Part shown: piece by piece, positions 1 through 5,946 of the stretch
How the letters are laid out: each line of letters begins with the position of its first letter
Numbering within the stretch: the first letter of the stretch is position 1
Source of the DNA: Pseudomonadota bacterium
GTDB taxonomy: Bacteria > Desulfobacterota > Desulfobulbia > Desulfobulbales > SURF-16
Direction: 5' to 3'
DNA length: 8,188 nucleotides
Assembly: GCA_030597865.1 (NCBI GenBank)
Contig: JAUVQZ010000132.1
Location: 1-8,188 of the forward strand
The notes under the pieces: model-generated
The model's input: the letters and a program-made list of their open reading frames with translations, nothing else
Told to the model about the DNA's origin: nothing
Database searches by the model: none
Translations under genes and position numbers: made by a program

Positions 1-131
1 CATCCTTGTCCTGGATTGCTGAACTAGCCGCCAATAAGGACGTCCAGAGAAACACCATCATCATCTCCACCCTCTTTGTCGCCCCCTTTATCTCCCTGTC
101 CTGGACCATGCTGGATCTGCAGAATAAGTAG
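1..131 (+). CDS. C-terminal fragment of an unidentified protein, cut by the window edge
   Basis: An open frame runs from the left edge (first full codon at 3) to a TAG at 129-131 and gives 42 residues. The fragment has a polar stretch (around AANKDVQRN) followed by a hydrophobic run (IIISTLFVAPFISLSW) and a short polar tail (LDLQNK). The hydrophobic run could be a final transmembrane helix or a buried core segment. Too little is visible to name a family. The frame is believable as a gene end because a strong terminator follows 75 bases later and no better frame covers these bases. Its product is unknown. Confidence 0.5.
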   Translation, partial: SLSWIAELAANKDVQRNTIIISTLFVAPFISLSWTMLDLQNK

Positions 132-205
132 GGCAGACATTCTTTTCACTATCCCCCCTTGAGAGAAATCTTTGGCCACGGAATCCAGCGAAGGCGCTGA
201 ATTAT

Positions 206-248
206 AAAAAAAGGCCGATTCAACGAATTGTTGAATCGGCCTTTTTTT
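206..248. terminator. Bidirectional intrinsic terminator
   Basis: A perfect 19-bp inverted repeat (206-224 with 230-248) encloses a 5-base loop, GAATT. The GC-rich core is GGCCGATTCAAC, and the arms end in seven A on the left and seven T on the right, so a U-tract follows the hairpin on both strands. It sits between the convergent end of the left-edge gene and the end of the leftward porin gene at 272, and probably terminates both. Confidence 0.93.
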
Positions 249-271
249 ACACTATAACAACAAACAGCTTC

Positions 272-1852
272 TTAGAAACGAACATCCATCAGGAAGTAGA
301 TATTATCCATGGTGGTATCGAGATCAAGCCTGTCAAGTCGAATCGGCTCCCAGGCAGGTTGCCCTGAACCGGTGAAGTCGTAATCAACATGGGTATAACC
401 GGCCCGGAAGAAGAGGTGCCTGCTCACCGGCTGGATATAGTAAAGCTCGTAGGCATCACCGCGGGTAGCCAACTTATTATAGAGCTCATTGGCGCCACTG
501 GTCATGGTGAAATGATACTTGCTGCCGTGGTTATACTCGAAACCCAGCTTCGGGTTGTTGAGGGCCTTGATAGGCATGGTGTAGCGAAAACCAGCGACAA
601 CACTCCACCCGGTCTTACTTTCAACATCATCAGCATTTGCTACAGGCGCTCCGTTTAAGGCCAACATACTTGTACCAAACGCCAGATTGGTGGCAGAATC
701 ATCATTGGGATCAGTCTCATTAATGGAGCCGGAGACATAGAGATCAAGGCCTGATTTCGCAATATCTGAGGCCTGGAAATGAACGCCAAACAGGTCAAGG
801 TCACCAAGGATAACCCCATCGGTCATTTCACCATCAATCATGTTGGCGGGCATATCAAAGACATGGGCGTAGGAGAACACCATGAGGCTGTTGGGGACAA
901 AGGGGATCTTGCTCTCAAAGAAGGCCGCGGCAATATCGGAATCCTGGGTGTTATCGTTGTCAAGCCAGCTGACATCGGTATCATTCGTATCAGAACGATA
1001 GACCTTGCCATAGGCCAAACGGAGACCGGCATTCTGCAGGCCGATGTAACGCTCCAGACCGAGGGTGGCAACAATACCGTCCGCCTCACCGTCAAAGATG
1101 AGGGCGGGATAGGTGGACTGGCGCTTCCTGTTCTCCTTATACTCGGTGGGCGGACCCTCGGAGGAGGGATGGCGACCAACCGTGATGGCCAGGGGTACTG
1201 GGAACCCTTGGGGAATCCAGTCAACATAGAAACGATCAATCTTCAGACCATTATCGCCCAGGGCATGGACGGCATTGCCATCATTATAAAAGTTGGCGAC
1301 CGTATTCTCATCATGGTCGCCCCAGGCATGATAGGCGGCCAAACGGGCATGGAACTTCAACGACTTTGAGATATTGGCGTTCATATTGATCCGGAAACGA
1401 TTGGTAAAATTACTATCATCATTTTCCGTGGTATGGACAGTAGGCGTCGGCGGCATGGTGGAATAATCGGTTACCCTGAGGTCCTTATACTTATAGGAAT
1501 CATAACGCAACCGATACTCAGCACCCAGGTTGATCCTGTCCTTCAGGGTCTTGGTCTCAACCTGATCCAGGGTGTCATAGATATTATTAATATCATCAGC
1601 CATCCGGTCAAGTTTGGCGCTATCTGAGCCGGACATTGGCGCCGCAGGGCGGGGAGCTGGTCTGGCTGCGGGAGCCTGAACCGGTGCAACAGTTCCCTGG
1701 TTAGTTTCGAGCTCAACAACCCGCTTCTGAAGGGCATCAAGGCTTTTCATAATCGCCCTGTAATCCTCAGCTGGGATGCGAACCATATCCGCGGCGCAGA
1801 CAGTACCTGTCCAAAGCATAAGAGCGCCTGCGGTCAATAATACTTTTTTCAT
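272..1852 (-). CDS. Outer-membrane beta-barrel protein, DUF3373-like porin
   Basis: A 526-residue protein predicted to form an outer-membrane barrel. Residues 1-20 are a Sec signal peptide with cleavage likely after VCA at 18-20; the Cys at 19 is not in a lipobox. Residues 31-52 form a short amphipathic helix (LDALQKRVVELE), possibly a coiled coil, followed by a Pro/Ala-rich linker at 56-72. From about residue 105 to the end the chain alternates polar and aromatic residues as in transmembrane strands, and it finishes in phenylalanine (FLMDVRF), the usual signal for BAM-assembled barrels. The layout resembles the DUF3373 family, recognised from memory without a profile search. The start is well supported: AGGAGG lies seven bases before the ATG. 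It is the second gene of an operon, 18 bases after the cytochrome c gene, which suggests a shared envelope role in transport or electron transfer. Substrate unknown. Confidence 0.85.
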   Translation of the reverse strand: MKKVLLTAGALMLWTGTVCAADMVRIPAEDYRAIMKSLDALQKRVVELETNQGTVAPVQAPAARPAPRPAAPMSGSDSAKLDRMADDINNIYDTLDQVETKTLKDRINLGAEYRLRYDSYKYKDLRVTDYSTMPPTPTVHTTENDDSNFTNRFRINMNANISKSLKFHARLAAYHAWGDHDENTVANFYNDGNAVHALGDNGLKIDRFYVDWIPQGFPVPLAITVGRHPSSEGPPTEYKENRKRQSTYPALIFDGEADGIVATLGLERYIGLQNAGLRLAYGKVYRSDTNDTDVSWLDNDNTQDSDIAAAFFESKIPFVPNSLMVFSYAHVFDMPANMIDGEMTDGVILGDLDLFGVHFQASDIAKSGLDLYVSGSINETDPNDDSATNLAFGTSMLALNGAPVANADDVESKTGWSVVAGFRYTMPIKALNNPKLGFEYNHGSKYHFTMTSGANELYNKLATRGDAYELYYIQPVSRHLFFRAGYTHVDYDFTGSGQPAWEPIRLDRLDLDTTMDNIYFLMDVRF

Positions 1853-1870
1853 CTCTCTTCCTCCTTTTCC

Positions 1871-2179
1871 TTACCTAGGAATAACGGCTACCGCAGGCTG
1901 GTCGCTATCTGCCGCGTGATCTTTTAAATATTGAACGATGACTTGCAGATCATCCATACCGATTGTCTGGGAGAAGTCGACCTTATGGCGCCCCCTCTGA
2001 AAGAACTTATTCCAGACAATCGCGGCCTTGTCTGCCGGGTTAACAGGTGCAGCCTGTCCACCCTTAACATGACATGTTCCGCATTTCTGCTTGAACATAG
2101 TCGCGCCATCTTCAGCCATTGCTGAGGTAGAGAGCATCGCTAATAACAATGCTGCTCCTAGAGCTAGACGCCTCTTCAT
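1871..2179 (-). CDS. Small periplasmic mono-haem c-type cytochrome
   Basis: A 102-residue secreted cytochrome. Residues 1-22 (MKRRLALGAALLLAMLSTSA plus MA) are a typical signal peptide, leaving a mature protein of about 80 residues. A single haem-attachment motif, CGTCH, lies at 33-37, with His37 as the proximal ligand. The distal ligand is not obvious: candidates are Met75 (in TIGMDDL), His65 and His88. The C-terminal helix (LQVIVQYLKDH) resembles the last helix of class I cytochromes c. The frame is open up to a GTG at 2212 and has another ATG at 2191. The ATG at 2179 is chosen because it starts the signal peptide and follows a GGGGGGA ribosome-binding site three bases upstream. It is the first gene of an operon with the outer-membrane barrel protein. 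It probably carries electrons in the periplasm; its partner is unknown. Confidence 0.88.
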   Translation of the reverse strand: MKRRLALGAALLLAMLSTSAMAEDGATMFKQKCGTCHVKGGQAAPVNPADKAAIVWNKFFQRGRHKVDFSQTIGMDDLQVIVQYLKDHAADSDQPAVAVIPR

Positions 2180-2219
2180 ATTTCCCCCCATTACGATTTG
2201 ATTTGTTTTCACATTGGAA

Positions 2220-2235
2220 ACCTATTTTTATAGGT
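2220..2235. repeat. Short palindrome in the cytochrome leader, possible operator
   Basis: ACCTAT and ATAGGT form perfect 6-bp arms around TTTT. The element lies in the presumed 5' leader of the cytochrome gene, about 40 bases before its start codon and downstream of the predicted promoter. It could be a repressor site or a small mRNA hairpin. The symmetry is visible; the function is inference. Confidence 0.35.
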
Positions 2236-2294
2236 ACACACATCAGTAAAAAAATTTATATCATATATTAAGGGATTTTTCCAGTTTTAGTGGG

Positions 2295-2322
2295 ATTATA
2301 ACGAGTTATCAACCGCAAACAA
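2295..2322 (-). promoter_or_regulatory. Candidate sigma-70 promoter for the cytochrome-porin operon
   Basis: On the minus strand a perfect -10 box TATAAT (2295-2300) is preceded after 16 bases by TTGTTT (2317-2322), a partial match to TTGACA. Transcription would start near 2288, giving a leader of about 110 bases. A short inverted repeat, ATAAC-GA-GTTAT (2298-2309), overlaps the -10 box and could be an operator. Confidence 0.5.
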
Positions 2323-2352
2323 CGACCTTTTCAGGCCGAAAACAACCACGGC

Positions 2353-2372
2353 AACCACAACATATTGTGGTT
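2353..2372. repeat. Perfect inverted repeat upstream of the cytochrome promoter
   Basis: AACCACAA and TTGTGGTT form 8-bp arms around CATA. On the + strand five T follow one base later, so it resembles a weak terminator, but no gene on that strand ends here. Its place about 30 bases upstream of the -35 box of the leftward promoter makes a regulator-binding site equally possible. Confidence 0.4.
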
Positions 2373-2434
2373 CTTTTTGACCCGGTGATTACCAGATTGG
2401 GGCCTTGGTTAATTTTTTATATTTTCCAGGAAAC

Positions 2435-2452
2435 AATATAAAAATTTATATT
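2435..2452. repeat. AT-rich inverted repeat in the divergent intergenic region
   Basis: AATATAAA and TTTATATT form perfect 8-bp arms around AA. The string AAAAATTTATAT also occurs near 2249-2261, so the motif is present twice in this AT-rich spacer. It may be an operator, an UP-like element, or simply AT-rich spacer sequence. Confidence 0.3.
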
Positions 2453-2583
2453 TCTCACCTTTCCCACCCCATCCTGACAACAGGATGTCACCTAAGTGAT
2501 ATTGCGTCGATGGTTACATGGTCAAAGCTAGCGGCATATTGCTTCGGTGGGCACATAATCAAGTTAATGAGGAAAATCGAACC

Positions 2584-2627
2584 CCCTTCGACAGGCTCAG
2601 GGACCGGTCCCTGAGCCTGTCGAAGGG
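2584..2627. repeat. Perfect 44-nt palindrome of the dispersed 'CTTCGACAGGCTCAGG' type
   Basis: Two 22-bp arms meet with no spacer at the self-complementary centre GGACCGGTCC, and symmetry extends weakly beyond one mismatch. The core CCTTCGACAGGCTCAGG matches, from memory, an intergenic repeat scattered through many environmental bacterial genomes. When translated by accident it gives peptides such as FDRLRDRSLSLSKG. Such elements are REP-like and may be moved by RAYT-type transposases, but none is encoded here. It ends 35 bases upstream of the predicted bzaF promoter, so it lies just outside that transcription unit. Open frames running through it should not be taken as genes. Confidence 0.85.
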
Positions 2628-2662
2628 AGGGGGCGAGCAGTTTTCAAACTCTGTCGACACCT

Positions 2663-2692
2663 TTGACCATGTAAGCACCGAACCAATAATAT
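2663..2692 (+). promoter_or_regulatory. Candidate promoter for the riboswitch-bzaF transcript
   Basis: TTGACC (2663-2668) and TAATAT (2687-2692) are separated by 18 bases and resemble sigma-70 boxes. A start near 2699 would place the whole cobalamin aptamer in the transcript and give a leader of about 400 bases before the bzaF start codon. Confidence 0.5.
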
Positions 2693-2742
2693 TTTTTCTG
2701 GTTTTTTCAAGCAGTCCGGTTATGATGGCCTCCTTTGCAAAT

Positions 2743-2970
2743 ATAAACCTCGGTGTTGCCCTTATCTGCCATTTTTTCTCCGAAGGATAAGGACTTTGAA
2801 AAGGGAATACGGTGAGAATCCGTAACGTTGGGCCGACGCTGTAAGCGGGGACTGTTCAGCCAATATGTCACTGTCATTGTCCATGGCGGGAAGGCGTGCT
2901 GAACCGGACTGATCCGTAAGTCAGAAGACCTGCCAGGGTTTCATACGAACTCGGAATGATCTGTCCGTAT
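2743..2970 (+). promoter_or_regulatory. Cobalamin riboswitch
   Basis: The class landmarks appear in order. A possible P1 pairs AAACC (2745-2749) with GGTTT (2937-2941). A P2 stem pairs CCTTATC (2760-2766) with GATAAGG. AAAAGGGAA follows, then ACGGTGAGAATCCGT, a CACTG segment near 2870, GGCGGGAAGGC, and the highly conserved B12 box AGTCAGAAGACCTGCC at 2919-2934. A hairpin after the core (2943-2950 with 2963-2970, one mismatch, 12-base loop) matches the position of the P13 kissing-loop element. The aptamer is followed at once by an intrinsic terminator, so control is most likely premature termination when adenosylcobalamin or a related cobamide is bound. It precedes a ThiC-family gene, which points to the cobamide lower-ligand paralogue rather than thiamin synthesis. 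No TPP-riboswitch signature is seen. Confidence 0.93.
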
Positions 2971-2971
2971 C

Positions 2972-3008
2972 AATCCGCATGGGAAGCTATTCCTGTGCGG
3001 ATTTTTTT
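2972..3008 (+). terminator. Riboswitch expression-platform terminator
   Basis: A 14-bp stem (2972-2985 with 2990-3003, containing two G-T wobble pairs) carries the tetraloop GCTA and runs into seven T at 3002-3008. It sits directly after the cobalamin aptamer and about 95 bases before the bzaF start codon. Its job is therefore inferred to be ligand-dependent attenuation. I could not identify the competing antiterminator pairing by eye. Confidence 0.9.
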
Positions 3009-3068
3009 ATGCCTGCTGCTCCACAGGCATCCACCCTTACCTGCCTGGCGCAGTAGAGCTTGCCGGGC
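3009..3068 (+). other. Structured leader between the riboswitch terminator and bzaF
   Basis: Two further hairpins can be drawn after the terminator. ATGCCTG (3009-3015) pairs with CAGGCAT (3024-3030), and a second stem near 3041-3068 pairs TGCCTGG with CCGGGCA with one wobble. They would remain in the read-through mRNA and might affect stability or processing. No open frame or known motif is seen here. Confidence 0.3.
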
Positions 3069-3102
3069 ATAATCCGTCAACATGACGGTATGGAGAGCAG
3101 CA

Positions 3103-4434
3103 ATGAAAACACAGTTAGAACTTGCCAAGGCCGGCGAAATCACCACCCTCATGACGCAGATAGCCCAGGATGAAGGGTTCAGCCCCGAGGATATCCGCCA
3201 AAAGGTGGCTTACGGCGAGGTGGTCATCCCCAACAATCCAAATCGCCCCAACCAGAAGGCGGTGGGTATTGGTATGGGGCTGCGCACCAAGGTCAATGCC
3301 TCCATTGGCACCTCATCCGACATCCATGACATTGAGCTTGAAAAACGTAAGGCCCTCATTGCCCAAGAAGAAGGGGCCGACACCCTGATGGAACTATCCA
3401 CCGGCGGTGACCTTGACCTGATCCGCCGTGAAATCCTCGGTTGCTGCAACCTGCCGGTGGGCAATGTCCCCCTCTACCAGGCCTTCAACCATTACTCCCG
3501 CAAACACAAGAACCCCAACCTGCTTGACCCTGAATTCCTCTTTGACCTCATCGAGCAGCAGCTGGCCGACGGCCTGTCGTTCATGGCCATCCATTGCGGC
3601 ATTAACCGCTTCAGCATCGAACGCCTTCGTAAACAGGGCTACCGCTACGGCGGCCTGGTATCCAAGGGTGGCACCTTCATGGTCTCCTGGATGGAGTATA
3701 ATAACAGGGAAAACCCCCTCTACGAACAGTTTGACCGGGTCTGCGCCCTGATGAAAAAATACGATGCCGTTCTTTCTCTGGGCAACGGCATCAGGGCCGG
3801 CGCCATCCATGACAGCCACGACCGGGCCCAGATGGCCGAGATGATTATCAACTGTGAACTGGCCGAATTGGGCCGGGATATGGGCTGCCAGATGATGGTG
3901 GAAGGCCCGGGCCACGTGCCGCTCGATGAGATCGAGGGCAACATCATGCTGGAAAAACGGATGAGTGGCAACGCCCCCTACTATGTCCTGGGGCCCCTGC
4001 CCGCCGACTGCGGAGCCGGTTATGACCATATCACCTCGGCAATTGGCGCCGCCAGCTCAGCCCGCCATGGTGCTGACCTGATCTGCTACATCACCCCGGC
4101 AGAGCATCTGGCCCTGCCCAACGAGGATGATGTCCGTGAAGGTGTGCGGGCCACCCGCCTGGCGGCCCATATTGGTGATATTGCCAAATATCCCCAGCGC
4201 CGGGAACGGGAAAAACAGGTGGCCCTGGCCCGCCGCGACATGGCCTGGGACGATCATTTCAAGCTGCTCATGTTCCCGGACAAGGCCAAGGAGATACGTA
4301 GCGGCCGCAGCCCGGAAAACACCGACACCTGCACCATGTGCGGTGATTTCTGCGCGATGGAGAGGGGCTACACCCTGTTTAAGGATGATATGAAGGGCGA
4401 CAAAATCAGGAAGACTGAGCCTGAGACAGCTTAA
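3103..4434 (+). CDS. bzaF: 5-hydroxybenzimidazole synthase BzaF (ThiC paralogue)
   Basis: A 443-residue radical-SAM enzyme of the ThiC family. BzaF converts aminoimidazole ribotide to 5-hydroxybenzimidazole, the lower ligand of certain cobamides; ThiC makes HMP-P for thiamin from the same substrate. ThiC-fold landmarks are present: KVNASIGTSSD, LSTGGDLD, EGPGHVP (267-273, His271), GYDHITSAIG (306-315, His309), TPAEHL and a C-terminal cluster CTMCGDFC (Cys410, 413, 417). The spacing is CX2CX3C, one residue shorter than the CX2CX4C of E. coli-type ThiC. Where ThiC usually has DGLRPG and TDIAPG, this protein has NGIRAG (228-233) and ADCGAG (301-306). The cobalamin riboswitch upstream is the strongest argument for bzaF over thiC. 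The frame is open to an ATG at 3082, but only the ATG at 3103 has a ribosome-binding site (GGAGAG, 3092-3097) and begins like short ThiC proteins (MKTQLELAKAGEIT). No bza methyltransferase gene or cobT lies beside it, so an unmethylated 5-hydroxybenzimidazole product is the simplest expectation. Confidence 0.85.
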   Translation: MKTQLELAKAGEITTLMTQIAQDEGFSPEDIRQKVAYGEVVIPNNPNRPNQKAVGIGMGLRTKVNASIGTSSDIHDIELEKRKALIAQEEGADTLMELSTGGDLDLIRREILGCCNLPVGNVPLYQAFNHYSRKHKNPNLLDPEFLFDLIEQQLADGLSFMAIHCGINRFSIERLRKQGYRYGGLVSKGGTFMVSWMEYNNRENPLYEQFDRVCALMKKYDAVLSLGNGIRAGAIHDSHDRAQMAEMIINCELAELGRDMGCQMMVEGPGHVPLDEIEGNIMLEKRMSGNAPYYVLGPLPADCGAGYDHITSAIGAASSARHGADLICYITPAEHLALPNEDDVREGVRATRLAAHIGDIAKYPQRREREKQVALARRDMAWDDHFKLLMFPDKAKEIRSGRSPENTDTCTMCGDFCAMERGYTLFKDDMKGDKIRKTEPETA

Positions 4435-4480
4435 GCAAAACAGGGGCTCGAAGAGAATTTATGACTTCTTGATTCTTCAA

Positions 4481-4516
4481 CCCTCACCCTGCCCCACTCC
4501 CATTCTTGGGAGAGGG
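4481..4516. repeat. REP-like intergenic hairpin
   Basis: CTCCCA (4497-4502) pairs with TGGGAG (4507-4512) around TTCT. Beyond one A-A mismatch, CCC pairs with GGG. The preceding CCCTCACCCTG and the following GAGAGGG match, from memory, a dispersed proteobacterial repeat of the form CCCTCACCCT-N-CTCCCA-N-GGGAGAGGG. It lies about 50 bases after the bzaF stop and could stabilise the 3' end of the message. There is no T-run, so it is not a classic terminator. Confidence 0.5.
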
Positions 4517-4738
4517 AATACCGTTACCCTTTGCCATTTATTTACATAGCCACCACTGCCTTTCCTGAATCCCCTCCTGTCCCGCCCTGCCGGCAACTTT
4601 CCCTTGCCTCTTTTATTTTCCCAGGTACAATTAGTATTTCCATAAACACTTTAATAGCTACAGTGCTGATTAGAATACGAAGCTCAACCTTGATCTGCAA
4701 ACTGACAACTGCCAACTTGTTCTATTTGGAGCAGCGCC
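4517..4738. other. Spacer before rdgB with no recognised gene
   Basis: Together with the repeat before it, this fills the 304-base gap between bzaF and rdgB. I see no open frame with a ribosome-binding site, no RNA gene and no convincing promoter. TAGAAT near 4672 could be a -10 box, but no good -35 accompanies it. Whether rdgB has its own promoter or is read through from bzaF is undecided. Confidence 0.4.
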
Positions 4739-5431
4739 ATGAGCACACCGACCATCATCGTTCTTGCCACCCGCAACAAAGGAAAAATAAAGGAGTTTCA
4801 GGAAATCTTAAAAGATTATCCTGTGGACCTGAAGGGTCTGGACGATTTCGGCCCCACCCCTGAGGCCATTGAGGATGGCGAGACCTTTGACGACAATGCC
4901 TACAAGAAGGCCATCTTTGCGGCCAAGGTGCTTGGCCTGCCGGCCATCTCCGATGATTCCGGTCTCACGGTGGAGGCCCTTGACGGCCGGCCGGGTGTCT
5001 ACTCAGCCCGCTATGCCGGGGAAAATGCCACGGACCAGGACAATATCGCCAAGCTGCTTGCCGAGATGGACGGAATCAGCAACCGTAAGGCCGCCTTTGA
5101 GTGCGTGATCTCCATTGCCGTTCCTTCAGGACCCGCCCTCACCTATGAGGGACGCTGTGAAGGGGAAATCGCCCCAGAACCCCAGGGGAAAGGTGGTTTC
5201 GGCTATGATCCTGTTTTTTATTATCCAGATCTTGGCAAGACCTTTGCCCAGGCCACCATGGCCGAAAAGAACACGGTGAGTCACCGGGGCAAGGCCCTGG
5301 CCGAGGTCGCAAGGGAAATGCCCCAGATTATCAAATGGCTGGAGCAACGCCTTGCTGAGGAAAAAGCCCCGAAACCAGACCATGAAGATTTCGAACATAA
5401 CGACTGGTCAGAGCCCTATATGGTGAAGTAG
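4739..5431 (+). CDS. rdgB: XTP/dITP pyrophosphatase (RdgB/HAM1 family)
   Basis: A 230-residue cytoplasmic nucleotide-pool cleaner that hydrolyses XTP, ITP and dITP to monophosphates and pyrophosphate, keeping deaminated purines out of DNA and RNA. The family motifs are all present: LATRNKGKIKEF near the start (nucleotide-binding loop, residues 9-20), FDDNAYKKA (50-58), SDDSGL (71-76, acidic metal-binding site), PGVYSARYAG (85-94), GFGYDPVF (153-160) and SHRGKAL (181-187). Most RdgB proteins end near 200 residues. This one has a charged, Pro-containing tail (about 203-230, ending SEPYMVK) that looks like a lineage extension. The start has GGAG seven bases upstream. It follows bzaF on the same strand after a 304-base gap and ends at a strong hairpin facing the leftward PilZ genes. 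No functional link to bzaF is implied. Confidence 0.95.
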   Translation: MSTPTIIVLATRNKGKIKEFQEILKDYPVDLKGLDDFGPTPEAIEDGETFDDNAYKKAIFAAKVLGLPAISDDSGLTVEALDGRPGVYSARYAGENATDQDNIAKLLAEMDGISNRKAAFECVISIAVPSGPALTYEGRCEGEIAPEPQGKGGFGYDPVFYYPDLGKTFAQATMAEKNTVSHRGKALAEVAREMPQIIKWLEQRLAEEKAPKPDHEDFEHNDWSEPYMVK

Positions 5432-5451
5432 AAAGGCAGAATTCAGGAGAC

Positions 5452-5492
5452 AGAAATCAGAATGAGCGGGCAACCGCTGTATTCTGATTTCT
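5452..5492. terminator. Hairpin between convergent rdgB and pilZ, probable terminator
   Basis: A 12-bp perfect outer stem (5452-5463 with 5481-5492) contains a 5-bp inner stem, AGCGG with CCGCT, capped by the GNRA-type tetraloop GCAA. It starts 21 bases after the rdgB stop. The following sequence (TATTTC) is only moderately T-rich, so it may work poorly as an intrinsic terminator or serve mainly to protect the 3' end. Its position between converging genes fits use from both sides. Confidence 0.6.
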
Positions 5493-5558
5493 TATTTCAA
5501 ACGGAGGGGCCACATACAGGTTGTTAAAAAACGTAGCGAGCGACGGCAAGACAAGGTG

Positions 5559-5906
5559 CTAATCGTTGAAGCCAACCCGTTCAATAAGCCGGCGAATAAC
5601 CTTGCGTTCCTCAAGGCCGAGGTGGGGAACCTCAAAACCGGTATCATAGAAGTCTGGATTTATATCATTGTCAGACCAGATGCTTCGCGCCTCAAAGACA
5701 AGTTCTTTTTCCGCGTAATAATCATCCGGCAACACGATTCTCAGGGTCATATCCTGCCCTGGGGAAATGGCCTTCCTGCTCACCAGCTTACAGCCCTTGG
5801 TGGTGATGTCCACCAGGTTACCCACCTGACTGCCCGTATCAGCATCATACACCTCCAAATAATAAAAGAGGTGGCGCCGTTTCATTACCCGTGTCCCAGA
5901 ATCCAT
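5559..5906 (-). CDS. PilZ-domain protein, downstream copy
   Basis: A 115-residue single-domain protein. The two c-di-GMP-binding motifs of PilZ domains are present with usual spacing: RVMKR (RxxxR, residues 6-10) and DITTKG (DxTxxG, 33-38, a Ser-to-Thr form of the DxSxxG motif). Alternating hydrophobic stretches after residue 45 fit the PilZ beta-barrel. A conserved C-terminal block, DINPDFY-x-TGFEVP followed by LGLEERK and ending FND, is shared with its upstream neighbour, and the two proteins align without gaps over all 115 residues. That alignment supports the ATG at 5906, although its ribosome-binding site is weak. With no signal peptide, membrane helix or output domain, it probably works as a cytoplasmic c-di-GMP receptor acting on an unknown partner. 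It lies 40 bases after the upstream copy and is likely co-transcribed. Confidence 0.83.
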   Translation of the reverse strand: MDSGTRVMKRRHLFYYLEVYDADTGSQVGNLVDITTKGCKLVSRKAISPGQDMTLRIVLPDDYYAEKELVFEARSIWSDNDINPDFYDTGFEVPHLGLEERKVIRRLIERVGFND

Positions 5907-5946
5907 AAGAAGGCCGTATGTTCCCTTATTTTTTTTAAGACAGGCC

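Noticed and set aside
779..1369. 196-codon + strand open frame inside the porin gene
   Set aside because: It is antisense to a well-supported barrel protein with signal peptide and terminal Phe, has a low-complexity Gly/Ile-rich translation, and lacks a ribosome-binding site.
2405..2790. Two overlapping + strand open frames (69 and 90 codons) in the control region
   Set aside because: Both run through the 44-nt palindrome, have no ribosome-binding site, and give peptides typical of accidental translation of that repeat. The longer one also runs into the riboswitch aptamer.
3394..4029. 211-codon minus strand open frame inside bzaF
   Set aside because: It lies wholly antisense to a conserved enzyme and its translation matches no known family; GC-rich codon bias explains the open frame.
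3103..4434. Simple annotation as thiC, thiamin HMP-P synthase
   Set aside because: The upstream RNA is a cobalamin riboswitch, no TPP-riboswitch signature is present, and several ThiC signature residues differ. A dual or thiamin role is not formally excluded.
5521..5558. TTGTTAAAAAACGTAGCGAG region after the downstream pilZ as a possible terminator
   Set aside because: On the minus strand it has a T-run (GTTTTTTAAC), but no stable stem precedes it; the best pairing leaves a two-base loop. It may be part of a dispersed repeat, but I cannot show that from one copy.
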